Shown piece after piece: positions 20,200 through 29,297 of a DNA stretch of 64,000 bases. A model generated the notes under the pieces. It ran no database searches, was not told the DNA's origin, and saw only the letters and a program-made list of their open reading frames with translations. The DNA is from Marinomonas posidonica IVIA-Po-181. GTDB lineage: Bacteria; Pseudomonadota; Gammaproteobacteria; Pseudomonadales; Marinomonadaceae. Where the stretch lies: positions 682,001 to 746,000 of the forward strand of contig NC_015559.1 in NCBI RefSeq assembly GCF_000214215.1, written 5' to 3'. The stretch's first letter is position 1. Each line of letters starts with the position of its first letter. The position numbers and the translations under genes are program-made.

Positions 20200-20430
20200 T
20201 CATTGTAAATATGATAAAAAACGATAAAATCTTTAAATGTGCACGAAATGAGCACTAAGATTTAGTGGTAGATAGCTCAGGCCAACAACAATACTTCTTG
20301 AATTTACTAGAATAATCAGGCTGCAACCTTATTCATTCTCTTCCTTTTCTCTGCTAAAGAAATAGATAGTCTATAATAAATTTCGACTGTGCAGATATTG
20401 TGCAGGTGAAGATGACAGGTACACACTAAC

Positions 20431-22029
20431 ATGACCACTAGTGAACAAAAACACTATCCAGTAAGTACTCAGATCTTAATTGTGGATCGATTTGAAACTA
20501 TGCGAAAAGTAATCGCCCACCAATTAGCTAGTCTCGGGTGGGATCATGTGCTGATGGCAGAAAATGACAAAAAGGCACAGCATTTATTACAAACACAAAA
20601 GGTAGATTTAATTATATCGGGCTTACCTGGGGCTGAATTGTTAGAAAGTGTGCGTATGAGTGACAAGCTTAAGCACCTTGCTTTTCTGATGATAACAGCA
20701 GAAATAGATAGGACTCAGATTGTAAAATGCATTAACGCAGGTGTCAGTGATTTAATTGTTAAGCCATATACCTCTCAGCGCTTACTAAAAGGCATACAAA
20801 ACGCCAGTGCATGGTGTAATCGACACAAAACCCCGTCGGTTATAACGACAGCTAACATTCCTTCTAGCCATATACTAGATACAGAAATTAGCAGCACTTA
20901 CACGCCAAATATTCTTATAGTAGACGACATTCCTGCTAACCTCCATTTACTGTCTGAGATTTTTAAAGACGAATACAAGGTCAGGGTTGCCAAAGATGGT
21001 GCGAAAGCCCTTTCAATGTGCCGTTCTGATACTCCCCCTGATCTAGTGTTGTTGGATGTCATGATGCCTGATATGGATGGTTTTGAAGTTGCAAGGCGGA
21101 TGCGAGACCACCCAAGCTCTGAAAATATCCCCATTATTTTTGTGACGGCGATAAATACCGATGAAGCCCAGCTTAAAGGCTTGCAGCTGGGGGCTGTTGA
21201 TTTTATTAATAAGCCTGTGGATCCTGTGATAGTAAAACCCCGAGTGGCCAATTTCTTGCGTTATGTAAGGCTGCATAAGCAACTTCAAGCAGACTATGAC
21301 GGCATGTTAGAAGCGGCCCAATTAAGAGAAGATGTTGAGCAGATTACCAGTCATGATTTCAAAACACCTCTTGATACTATTATTACGCTGGTTCATGCAA
21401 TGCTAGGAGGTGAAAACGATTCGTTGGATCATAAGCAAGCATTGCAGCAAATAGAGCAATGTGCGCTGCAGGTGTTAGATAAGGTTAACCTGTCTTCAGA
21501 GCTTTATAATGTGGAAATGGGAAACTACACTTTGGTAAAACGTTCAGTTTCTATAGAAGAGATTCTAAAAAAGATAATGAGTTTTTGTTTAATAGAGTTC
21601 TCCACAAAATCACTCAATATCGTTTTAAAAAGTGCTCATTCCGATTCTTCGAATTATGCCATGACAGAGGTGTTGGGCGATCAAGGTCTTTGTTATACGA
21701 TTTTTCAACATTTGATTAAAAATGCATGTGAAGCCGCGCCACCCAAAACCCCAATCATGATCTCTGTTTCGAATGGTAATCCAGTGAATATTACTATCCG
21801 AAACATGGGGGCTGTACCACAAAAAATCAGGAGTCGCTTTTTCGATAAATACATTACCTTTGGTAAGGCTGACGGTGAAGGCCTAGGGACTTATGCGGCT
21901 AAACGCCTTGTCGAGGTACAAAGTGGCAATATTGGTGTGAGTGTGTCTGATACCCCTACACCTCATGGGGTAACGTCGGTCATTGTAACCTTGCCAAGGT
22001 TTACTGCATTGGAGTCAACCACTCTTTAG
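20431..22029 (+). CDS. Tandem-receiver histidine kinase with a degenerate first receiver
   Basis: A soluble 532-residue protein. Receiver 1 (about 11-125) keeps the VDRF start and a C-terminal KPY lysine. The expected phosphoacceptor position reads IISGLPGAE, with no Asp, so it is a pseudo-receiver. Receiver 2 (about 155-275) is canonical, with LLDVMMPDMDGFEV and NKPVDP. It is followed by a HisKA-like helix with SHDFKTPLD and an HATPase with LIKNACEAAP and GLGTYAAKRL. No transmembrane segment is present. It is divergent from the hybrid kinase across 231 bp, which suggests shared control and a joint phosphorelay. It could act as a cytosolic relay or as a phosphatase for the neighbour. Confidence 0.85.
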   Translation: MTTSEQKHYPVSTQILIVDRFETMRKVIAHQLASLGWDHVLMAENDKKAQHLLQTQKVDLIISGLPGAELLESVRMSDKLKHLAFLMITAEIDRTQIVKCINAGVSDLIVKPYTSQRLLKGIQNASAWCNRHKTPSVITTANIPSSHILDTEISSTYTPNILIVDDIPANLHLLSEIFKDEYKVRVAKDGAKALSMCRSDTPPDLVLLDVMMPDMDGFEVARRMRDHPSSENIPIIFVTAINTDEAQLKGLQLGAVDFINKPVDPVIVKPRVANFLRYVRLHKQLQADYDGMLEAAQLREDVEQITSHDFKTPLDTIITLVHAMLGGENDSLDHKQALQQIEQCALQVLDKVNLSSELYNVEMGNYTLVKRSVSIEEILKKIMSFCLIEFSTKSLNIVLKSAHSDSSNYAMTEVLGDQGLCYTIFQHLIKNACEAAPPKTPIMISVSNGNPVNITIRNMGAVPQKIRSRFFDKYITFGKADGEGLGTYAAKRLVEVQSGNIGVSVSDTPTPHGVTSVIVTLPRFTALESTTL

Positions 22030-22142
22030 TTTCAATGCGGCTTTTCATATGAAATTTTTTGTGCGTATTCGGTTCTTTAGCCTGCAGAGAGAGGAGAGCG
22101 AACGTTGCAATAGAATATGGCTATTTTTTCTTAAACTTTTTC

Positions 22143-22184
22143 TGCATATTGTGTGCATATTGTGTTCTTATAGTGCACATTCTG
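22143..22184 (+). repeat. 11-bp tandem repeat upstream of the sensor/MFS operon
   Basis: TGCATATTGTG occurs twice head to tail (22143-22153 and 22154-22164). A 9/11 match, TGCACATTCTG, follows at 22174. The starts are 11 and 20 bp apart, so all three face the same side of the helix, as expected for an operator. The surrounding gap 22030-22349 contains no gene. It also holds the hairpin GGTGG-GATT-CCACC at 22260-22273. Confidence 0.55.
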
Positions 22185-22349
22185 AAAGCTTGTGTTGATG
22201 GTTTCACATTTTGCATTGCAAATACTATCCGTGAGTGTTCAGGAGCTTTCGTGGTGTGAGGTGGGATTCCACCATGAAATAAAAGGAATGTTTCGTGAAG
22301 GATCTTCTATCAGCTGTTCTTGTTTGTACGCTAATAAAGGTATTTGTTA

Positions 22350-23147
22350 ATGAAGGCATTTTTTGAAGTCCACTTAAGACTTGTTATGACTGTCTGGATG
22401 ATTCTAGTGGCCGTTCTGAGCCTTTTATATCTGATGAACTTTATGAAATTCGACAGTTTAATGTCGAATGTCGTGTCGTCAAAATTAGATGTTATTTCCT
22501 CTTCCATCGAAACCTCGATTATGAAAGCTGAGCGTTTGGGTATTCCTCTTAAGTCTGCAACCAATGTGTTGGATTCAATGCAAAAAGCCAAATCTCGCGA
22601 TGAAAATGTTACCGAGATTGAAGTGATTGATAATCAAGGCAAGATTGTATTTTCTACCGATAAGAAAGCGACTGGTTTTATTAATTCTGATATTTCGAGA
22701 AGAGCATTAAAGTCGACTGATAAAAACTGGAATTTGAGTACGGAAGAAAACTTATATAGTGGTATTCAAATATTTGATAGCTTTGGAAACCTCTCTGGTA
22801 GTGTTGTTATTGTTTATGATAAAGCCTCTTTTTACAGTGTGTACTTACTGGTTCGTCTACATCTACTGGAAATGACTATTGCAATATTTTTGTTTTTTGC
22901 TGCAGTTGTTTTTCTGGTTATTCGTTTTGGTTTTGCCGACATCACGAATGTCATTAAGTTAATTCAACAGCACTCTGAAGGGAAAGACAGTAGAAGCTTA
23001 TCTGTTACAAAAGGCACCATATCTTATGAGTTTGCTAAGCAAATTAAGCAGAGTCAGGAAATGCAAACAAGGGTGGCAAAAGAATTGGATGATTTGCAGG
23101 ATTTAGATAAGGGAAGTTCAGCAAAAAAGGTGATTGACCATGATTAA
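22350..23147 (+). CDS. Membrane sensor-like protein without an output domain
   Basis: A 265-residue protein with one N-terminal membrane helix (about 10-32) and a periplasmic domain of about 140 residues. That domain has a PAS/Cache-like strand pattern (EIEVIDNQGKIVFST, GIQIFDSFGNLSGSVVIVYD). A second membrane helix (about 175-197) leads to a HAMP-like region and a short charged tail that ends without kinase, cyclase or MCP domain. The start is the ATG at 22350 with AAAGG upstream. The last 8 bases overlap the next gene. The next protein begins with the same architecture, so the two probably pair in the membrane. I do not know a described homologue; the function is unknown. Confidence 0.75.
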   Translation: MKAFFEVHLRLVMTVWMILVAVLSLLYLMNFMKFDSLMSNVVSSKLDVISSSIETSIMKAERLGIPLKSATNVLDSMQKAKSRDENVTEIEVIDNQGKIVFSTDKKATGFINSDISRRALKSTDKNWNLSTEENLYSGIQIFDSFGNLSGSVVIVYDKASFYSVYLLVRLHLLEMTIAIFLFFAAVVFLVIRFGFADITNVIKLIQQHSEGKDSRSLSVTKGTISYEFAKQIKQSQEMQTRVAKELDDLQDLDKGSSAKKVIDHD

Positions 23148-25272
23148 AGCAAAAAGTATGGCAAGCTTTATTAATCGTCGCTTAATTCTTGTTACTGTCA
23201 TAAGTGCATTGTTGGCATCGGTGCTAAGTGCCTTATATACCTTGGTTGAATTTAATTTTTCCATTAAGCCTGAACTGCTTAAAAAGGCAGACGCCATTGT
23301 GCAGGTTGTGCATGATGATGTCGAATTGGCTATTGGGGCAGGTGTACCAATAGATCAGATTAGAGGGATGGATGACTATTTGTCCGATACTCTTCAAAAA
23401 TACCCAGAATTGACTTTTATTGCTGTTGTCTCCAAAAACAATTCACCTTTATATACTGCAGGTGTCTTAACTGATTTGACGGAAACGAAGAATTTATTGG
23501 ATGAAAATAAAACTGTTTCCTATTTTCAGGCCTCTTTTAAAGATCGTCTTATTTTGATTCAGCAAGAGCTGATTGGTTTGCTACCTTCGGTCGCCAATGA
23601 TGAAGGTGGAGATGTCTATGATATGGATATCTTGCTGGATGAGAAGAAGGTTGGTGGTGTTTTTGTTGGTTTAAATTCGAGTTTTATTCGTACGCAGCTG
23701 GCTGATATTTTCTTTGATATCGCAATTGTTTTGATTGCCGTTCTTCTTGTTTGCTTTGAAGTGGTCATGGTTGTGGTCATGTTCTACGTTTCGGGTCCTC
23801 TTGAGGAATCCGAATCTATCTTAAAAAGACAGATGGATGGCAATTTTTCTGTGAAAGCATCTGTCGATGCTAAAGGAACAATTGGGCATTTTGTTGTGAA
23901 GCTGAACGAGGACTCAAAAGCCCTTCAAGGTAAGTTTTCCCGAGTTTTTTCAAAAATAGTCGGTGGAAATAAAGTCGAGAAAAAAGCAGGTGATGAGGTG
24001 CAGACTCGTTTGCAAATGCTGGCTGAGAAGTTTCACCTTCAAGGTCGCTTGTCGATGAGAAATGGCGATATTCTTGATGCCAGAATTCCCCTTTTTGTTT
24101 TTTCATTCGCAGAAGAGTTGCAAAAGTCTTTTATGCCGCTTTTTGTAGCGGAATATTATGAGCCGAATCAATGGGTCTCTCGTGATGTAATGCTTGGTTT
24201 GCCTATCTCTGTGTTTATGTTGGTCATCGCCGTTTCGACACCATTTGCAGCTAAATGGGTCGATCGTTGGGGTCAAAAACCTCTGTTTTTAATTGGTCTT
24301 ATTCCGGCTATTGCAGGTTATCTTGGTTGTGCATTTGCTGAAAATAGTACGGAAATCGTGATTTCACGTGGTATCACTGCATTAGGATATGCCTTGATTA
24401 CGATAAGTTGTCAGAGCTATATCGCTGCGGTTGTTTCTTCCGAGAATAGAGCGAAAGGGATGGCTATTTTTGTTGGTGTCTTAATGACGGCGACTATGTG
24501 TGGAACGGCCCTTGGAGCGATTATTGCGGATCGAATCGGCTATCAACCTGTGTTCTTTATTTCAGCTGTATTGGCTACTTTTGCAGGTTTTCTTGCCTGG
24601 AGGATGTTTTCGGGTTCTGTTGATGTATCCGAGAAAAAAGGTGGGGCTAATAACGGCGGCGGTAGTGTCATACTTTTGGCAAAAAATCTTAAATTTGTTG
24701 CCATTATTTTATGTTGCGCTATTCCAGCTAAGATAGTGTTGACAGGTTTTCTTTACTTTATGGTTCCTCTTTATCTTGTTTCATTGGATGCAAGCCAGTC
24801 TGAAATTGGTCGCATAATGATGATTTACTCTTTAACCATTATTCCACTAAGCCCAATCGCTTCTAGTATTGCTGATAAAACGAAAAAGATGAAAGAGCTG
24901 GTTGTATTGGGGACCGTTTTATCCGGTGCAATTCTAATTTCTCTCTATGGTGAGGCTTCTTTCTATAAGATTCTTTTAGCCGTTGCCCTGATGGGGATTG
25001 CGCACTCTATTTTGAAAGCGCCTTTGATTGCCTCTGCTTTGGAAGCGGCTGAGTCTACTCCAGAAGTTGGTCGTACGAGTGTGTTGGGTATTTTGAGAAC
25101 CTCGGAACGAATCGGTAGTGTGCTAGGGCCTGTGGTTGTTGCGAGTCTCTTGGCATATTACGACTATGGTCAAACCATGGCGATTGTTGGTTTTGGTATC
25201 TTGGCTGCTGGATTGATGATGTTGATTTTCTTGAAACGCTCTGAAAAAGAGTTGGTTGGAGCAGAGGCATGA
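23140..25272 (+). CDS. Periplasmic sensor/HAMP-like domain fused to an MFS transporter
   Basis: A 710-residue fusion. Residues about 10-32 form a membrane helix, about 35-185 a periplasmic sensor domain and about 188-215 a second helix. A HAMP-like amphipathic region follows (ESESILKRQMDGNFSVKA...). From about residue 310 to the end there is a 12-helix MFS fold. AKWVDRWGQKPLFL is the loop 2-3 signature (GxxxDRxGRK), and ADRIGYQPVF and SPIASSIADKTKKMKEL are related cytoplasmic loops. An MFS carrier with a chemoreceptor-type input module is unusual, and suggests transport gated by a periplasmic ligand. The start is the ATG at 23140. It is translationally coupled at both ends (8-bp and 4-bp overlaps). 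Confidence 0.85.
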   Translation: MIKAKSMASFINRRLILVTVISALLASVLSALYTLVEFNFSIKPELLKKADAIVQVVHDDVELAIGAGVPIDQIRGMDDYLSDTLQKYPELTFIAVVSKNNSPLYTAGVLTDLTETKNLLDENKTVSYFQASFKDRLILIQQELIGLLPSVANDEGGDVYDMDILLDEKKVGGVFVGLNSSFIRTQLADIFFDIAIVLIAVLLVCFEVVMVVVMFYVSGPLEESESILKRQMDGNFSVKASVDAKGTIGHFVVKLNEDSKALQGKFSRVFSKIVGGNKVEKKAGDEVQTRLQMLAEKFHLQGRLSMRNGDILDARIPLFVFSFAEELQKSFMPLFVAEYYEPNQWVSRDVMLGLPISVFMLVIAVSTPFAAKWVDRWGQKPLFLIGLIPAIAGYLGCAFAENSTEIVISRGITALGYALITISCQSYIAAVVSSENRAKGMAIFVGVLMTATMCGTALGAIIADRIGYQPVFFISAVLATFAGFLAWRMFSGSVDVSEKKGGANNGGGSVILLAKNLKFVAIILCCAIPAKIVLTGFLYFMVPLYLVSLDASQSEIGRIMMIYSLTIIPLSPIASSIADKTKKMKELVVLGTVLSGAILISLYGEASFYKILLAVALMGIAHSILKAPLIASALEAAESTPEVGRTSVLGILRTSERIGSVLGPVVVASLLAYYDYGQTMAIVGFGILAAGLMMLIFLKRSEKELVGAEA

Positions 25273-26279
25273 AAAAAATAGTGATTGCATTACTGACTTT
25301 TTTTGCCGCTTCGTTTGTTTCAAATGTTCAGGCAAACGAACAAGTTAAAACGATTTATATGGTTGTCTGGCGTGGATGTGAAGAAGCGTGTCAGGGGTTT
25401 AAAAGCTACTTTGAAGACAGTGGTTTACCAGTCAATATCATTGTTCGAAATGCAAATAGAAAGAAAAGTAAATTAGAAGGTTTTGTTGAAGAGGCAAAGT
25501 CATTGCACCCAGACCTTGTTGTTACTTGGGGAACTTCGGTCAGTAAAGAGGTGATTGGTACTATCAAAGATTTTGGTGAAGGAACTCGCCTTGGTGATAT
25601 TCCTGCGATGTTTATGATTGTGGCGGATCCCATCGGGGCAGGCATTACCAATTCGGATGAGGTCAGTGGTCGAAGAAGCGTTACCGGTATTCGCAATAGA
25701 ATCTCAGATGAAGTCCAGATTAGAGCAATGAGAGAGTATTTCCCAGTTAATAAAATTGGTGTTATCTATTCGGAGTCAGAACTTAATTCGGTGTTGAATA
25801 CGGCGAATTTGCAAGTCATCTCTAAGGATATGGGCTTCACTTTATATAGAGAGGTTTATAAATTAGATGAAAAAGGTGTTCCATATCCAGATCAATTTGA
25901 TCGTTTAGTCTCCACTCTAGCTAAAAAAGACGTTGATGTAATTTATGTCGGCTCGAGTTCATATAATCTTGATAATGCAGATAAATTTACGCAGGCGGCT
26001 TTGGTGCACAAGATTCCAGTAGCCAGTGCCTACGACATGATGGTTACGCACTCAAAAGCATTAATTTCGGTTTCTAATAAATATTATCGAGTAGGGCGTT
26101 TAGCAGGGAATCAAGCTAAAAAAGTCGTCTTTGAAGATAAAACGCCTGGAGAGTTAGAGATTGCCCAATTGAGCCAATTCTCTATCGCAATAAATATGGA
26201 TGTGGCAAAGGAAATTGGTCTATTTCCACCGATACAGCTTATTCGCTTTGCGGATTTGGTTAGTTCAAAAAATAATTAA
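25269..26279 (+). CDS. Periplasmic binding protein (ABC_sub_bind/TrpX-like)
   Basis: A secreted 336-residue protein with a clear signal peptide (lysines, hydrophobic core, cut near VQANEQ, about residue 22). The mature part resembles the PF04392-type substrate-binding family. It has two Rossmann-like lobes, seen in HPDLVVTWGTSVSKEVIG, PAMFMIVADPIGAGI, GVIYSESELNS and DVDVIYVGSSSYNLDNADKF, with the VASAYDMMV hinge. There is no ABC permease or ATPase gene nearby. It overlaps the MFS-fusion gene by ATGA, so it most likely delivers ligand information or substrate to that protein and not to an ABC importer. vgrG follows 41 bp later on the same strand. Confidence 0.82.
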   Translation: MKKIVIALLTFFAASFVSNVQANEQVKTIYMVVWRGCEEACQGFKSYFEDSGLPVNIIVRNANRKKSKLEGFVEEAKSLHPDLVVTWGTSVSKEVIGTIKDFGEGTRLGDIPAMFMIVADPIGAGITNSDEVSGRRSVTGIRNRISDEVQIRAMREYFPVNKIGVIYSESELNSVLNTANLQVISKDMGFTLYREVYKLDEKGVPYPDQFDRLVSTLAKKDVDVIYVGSSSYNLDNADKFTQAALVHKIPVASAYDMMVTHSKALISVSNKYYRVGRLAGNQAKKVVFEDKTPGELEIAQLSQFSIAINMDVAKEIGLFPPIQLIRFADLVSSKNN

Positions 26280-26320
26280 GATCGAACGATAAACATACTA
26301 ATAGATGGTTTGAGGTAACA

Positions 26321-28384
26321 ATGAGTCAGCTTGCAGATCCAGAGTACAGCAACCTAGTTGTGATCGATAGTGATGGCGATGAATACGTATGTACTTCATT
26401 GTCAGTGCGTGAATCGGTTAATGGTATCAGCGACATAAAAGCACTTGTTCAAGTCTCTTCAGGAACGCCTAATAGCTGGGTGGGTACGGCAGTCGAATGC
26501 GCTGTGTATTTAGAGCTAGGATCAGGTCGTTCAGCAAATAGACAATATAAAGGCTATGTTGTTTCTGCAAAAAGCCAATCTCAGGTGGCTGATTCTAGCT
26601 ATTTCACTATGGAGTTGCACATTCAGCCTTGGTTGGGATTGCTTGCCTACGGGAAAAGTTGTCGCGTATTTCAGGAGCAAACTGTACAAGCTATAGTGAC
26701 ATCTATCTTCGATGAAATAGGTTTTAGTGGTGATTACAGCGTTAACAGTATGCCTTCTTCGATTCGGGAATATTGCATTCAGTTTAACGAGTCTGATTTG
26801 GATTTTGTGTTGCGACTGCTTGCTGAGGAAGGCGTTCATTTTTATTACGATAAAAATGATGGTTCTTCGACGTTGAAGCTACAGGATGCTTCTAAGCCAT
26901 TTAGCAGTGATGAAGTCATTTCTTTGGATCATGTATCATCACCGGGTGGTGATAATGAAGTGGTGAAAGAGTGGGCTTATCAGAATCAATTTCATAGCGC
27001 TTCTTTGGAAATCGCAAATTTTGATTACACTCAGTCAAAATTAGTGACCAGTGGGGTTAAAAGTTCTCAATATTCTATTTCAGGAAACACCAAGTTAACC
27101 AATTACCGGTATCCTGTGGCTGCAGCAACAGGTGATTACTCCGATCTCTCTGGGACACAAATAACGATCCAAAGAGCCCAACTAGATTCAGGCTACAGTC
27201 GTGTTTACGGTGAAACTGAGTCTATGGATTTGGCTGTAGGCTTCTATTTAGAGATGGCATCTCATCCTGATAGTGCTCAGGAAGGAAAGCTCCTTGTTAT
27301 TGAAGCGGAGCATGATTTTCAGTCTGCGCCAGGCTCTACCTTTACCCATAATACTCGCTTTGTTGGCATGCCAGAAGATGCTCTATTTTACCCAAGTCAC
27401 CGCCCTAAACCTGTCGTACATGGGTTGCAATCTGCGCTAGTGTCTGGTCAAACCACTGGTGAGCCATCTTGCGATGAGTCAGGTCGACTCAGAATTAAAT
27501 TCCATTGGGACGAAGAAACGGGTGATGAAACAAGCTGTTATGTGCGAGTAGCGCAACCTATGGCGGGCAGTGGTTATGGCTTTCAATTTTTGCCTCGTGC
27601 CGGGCATGAAGTGTTAGTGAGCTTTATTAATGGTGACCCGGATCAGCCTGTGATTGTCTCAAGTGTTTATAACAGCACTTATAAACCACCTTACGCCACG
27701 GCCAGTACTACGCAAAGTGGCATTAAAACGAAGTTGGCCGGTGAAGCTAATGAGTTAAGGTTTGATGACAAAAAGGACAATGAGTCTTTTTACATGCATG
27801 CCGCGAAAGATTTTCTGCATGAGGTGGTAAATGATCATACTGAGACCATTGCTGGTGAGAAAAAGACCACTGTAACTAAGAGTATTACCGAAGCGGTAAC
27901 TGAGAAGTATACGCTGTCTTCCAAGGATAATATGGCCTTGTCTACGGACAAGGCTTATACCTTAAGCGCCACGGACTCTATATCAGAGGACAGTGAAAAG
28001 ATTACCTTAACCGCTACAGACACATTGAAATTGGTCGTGGGCGATAGCTCTATAACGATTAAAAGTGACTCTATCGATATTAGCAGTAGCTCTATCACTT
28101 TAAATGGAGATTCGGATATTACCTTAAACGGAGGAGATATCAGCCAGTCTGGAGGTTCATTTAGTGTGGATTCAGATGGTTCTGCCAGTATAAGTTCAGG
28201 GAGTTCAATGAGCCTAAGTGCAGGAAGTTCTTTAACCGCAGAGGCATCCAGCAGTACATCAATATCAGGATTGAATGTAACTATTTCAGCGGATGTTAGT
28301 GCGACGGTATCAGGTAGTGCTTCGGCAGAGATATCTTCAGATGGGTCGACGACTGTTAGTGGCAGCATTGTGATGGTGAACTAG
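26321..28384 (+). CDS. tssI: T6SS spike protein VgrG (TssI)
   Basis: VgrG trimerises to form the puncturing tip of the type VI machine. The 687 residues show the gp27-like part (N-terminal 370 or so, with EYCIQFNESDLDFVLRLLAEEGVHFYY). The gp5 OB-fold follows (GRLRIKFHWDEETGDETSCYVRVAQPMAG...GFQFLPRAGHEVLVSFINGDPDQPVIV). The end is a long Ser/Thr/Gly-rich beta-prism needle (about 540-687). The needle is repetitive (SSGSSMSLSAGSS and similar) and ends VSGSIVMVN, with no enzymatic domain attached, so toxic activity must come from a separate cargo. GAGG lies before the start. It opens the T6SS cluster and may be co-transcribed with the upstream binding-protein gene. Confidence 0.96.
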   Translation: MSQLADPEYSNLVVIDSDGDEYVCTSLSVRESVNGISDIKALVQVSSGTPNSWVGTAVECAVYLELGSGRSANRQYKGYVVSAKSQSQVADSSYFTMELHIQPWLGLLAYGKSCRVFQEQTVQAIVTSIFDEIGFSGDYSVNSMPSSIREYCIQFNESDLDFVLRLLAEEGVHFYYDKNDGSSTLKLQDASKPFSSDEVISLDHVSSPGGDNEVVKEWAYQNQFHSASLEIANFDYTQSKLVTSGVKSSQYSISGNTKLTNYRYPVAAATGDYSDLSGTQITIQRAQLDSGYSRVYGETESMDLAVGFYLEMASHPDSAQEGKLLVIEAEHDFQSAPGSTFTHNTRFVGMPEDALFYPSHRPKPVVHGLQSALVSGQTTGEPSCDESGRLRIKFHWDEETGDETSCYVRVAQPMAGSGYGFQFLPRAGHEVLVSFINGDPDQPVIVSSVYNSTYKPPYATASTTQSGIKTKLAGEANELRFDDKKDNESFYMHAAKDFLHEVVNDHTETIAGEKKTTVTKSITEAVTEKYTLSSKDNMALSTDKAYTLSATDSISEDSEKITLTATDTLKLVVGDSSITIKSDSIDISSSSITLNGDSDITLNGGDISQSGGSFSVDSDGSASISSGSSMSLSAGSSLTAEASSSTSISGLNVTISADVSATVSGSASAEISSDGSTTVSGSIVMVN

Positions 28385-28972
28385 ATGTTTAAGAAAATTC
28401 CTTATCAGGACAGCAGTGCCATTTTACGCCATGTAAAGCTTTCAGAAGAAGCTGCGAAACTGGTTGACGTAGGTGCCGCGCCTGCGGATGTGATTGATTT
28501 GTTGACAGACGCCGCACTCTATATTGATTTAACGCACTTCTTCTGTCACGCCTTGCCCATGAGAGAAGTGATTTGGTGGACTTGTAACTCGCTAGAGTTA
28601 CGCAATGATGATTGGACGGTTGCCGAGCTAAGAACGATACAAGAATGCAAGCAATGGGTAAAAGAACCTCAAGAAGGGTTAAGACGTCGTATCGAGCAAC
28701 AAATGCAAAAGATTAAAAATGATCGAGCTGTTCGTTGGTTAGCCCAAGCCGTTGTTTGGAACGGTAGTGGCAGTATCGTTCCGGTGGGGTTTCCTGTGGT
28801 GATGCCTGCAGAGTTTTTATATGCCAAAGCGGCTGCGGGAGCCATTAATACGGCAGCGGTTCTACCAGAATGGAAAGGTTATCAGAAGTTTTATCAGTCG
28901 ACTTTTTCTATGGCTTTGGATTTAGCAAAAGGTGGGCCGGGTCTAATGAAAAATAGAATAGGAGATAAGTAA
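28385..28972 (+). CDS. Small protein between vgrG and PAAR, possible T6SS adaptor
   Basis: A 195-residue cytoplasmic protein with no signal peptide or membrane helix. It is rich in Trp and has helical segments (LPMREVIWWTCNSLEL, EQQMQKIKNDRAVRWLAQAVVW). I recall similar small uncharacterised proteins encoded between vgrG and PAAR genes in other marine T6SS clusters, but cannot name the family with certainty. It starts at the base after the vgrG stop and its stop overlaps the PAAR start, so it is tightly coupled to both tip proteins. Roles as loading adaptor or chaperone for the downstream effector, or as its immunity protein, are both possible. Confidence 0.7.
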   Translation: MFKKIPYQDSSAILRHVKLSEEAAKLVDVGAAPADVIDLLTDAALYIDLTHFFCHALPMREVIWWTCNSLELRNDDWTVAELRTIQECKQWVKEPQEGLRRRIEQQMQKIKNDRAVRWLAQAVVWNGSGSIVPVGFPVVMPAEFLYAKAAAGAINTAAVLPEWKGYQKFYQSTFSMALDLAKGGPGLMKNRIGDK

Positions 28973-29271
28973 TGCCATCTGCAGCACGTTTAACGGATAT
29001 GCACACTTGTCCCATGCAAACACCGGGAACACCGCCAATTCCCCATGTAGGAGGACCGATTATTGGCCCAGGTGAGGCAACAGTACTAATCTGTAAGTTG
29101 CCTGCTGCCGTGATGGGGGATTCCATCACTTGCGTCGGCACGCCAGATAGCATTGTGAAAGGCAGTAGCTCAGTCCTGATAGGTAACACTCCGGCCGCGC
29201 GCATGGGCGACACTTCAAGCCATGGAGGCTCTATTGTAGTAGGCGCGCCAACCGTACAGATCGGTGGTTAA
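28972..29271 (+). CDS. PAAR-domain spike tip protein
   Basis: A 99-residue stand-alone PAAR protein that caps the VgrG needle. The pattern is typical: AARLTDMHTCPMQTPGTPPIPHVGGPI at the start, then repeated short strands (ATVLICKLPAAVMGDSITCVG, SSVLIGNTPAARMGDTSSHGG), ending GAPTVQIGG. The zinc-binding His/Cys set is present. There is no C-terminal toxin extension. AGGAGA precedes the start, which overlaps the upstream stop by one base. The next gene, 26 bp on, is the candidate effector, as expected for cargo carried by a PAAR tip. Confidence 0.95.
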   Translation: MPSAARLTDMHTCPMQTPGTPPIPHVGGPIIGPGEATVLICKLPAAVMGDSITCVGTPDSIVKGSSSVLIGNTPAARMGDTSSHGGSIVVGAPTVQIGG

Positions 29272-29297
29272 TTAAAAAATTAAATAGGCAGGTATAT

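Noticed and set aside
22059..22259. 66-codon plus-strand frame in the gap before the sensor operon
   Set aside because: Cys-rich, no family resemblance, and it spans the phased repeats. A regulatory gap is the better reading.
27955..28368. 137-codon minus-strand frame inside vgrG
   Set aside because: It mirrors the Ser/Thr-rich needle repeats of VgrG, has low complexity and no ribosome site.
27940..28384. VgrG C-terminal repeats as a fused toxin
   Set aside because: The pattern is the usual beta-prism needle of VgrG. No catalytic motif or extra domain follows.
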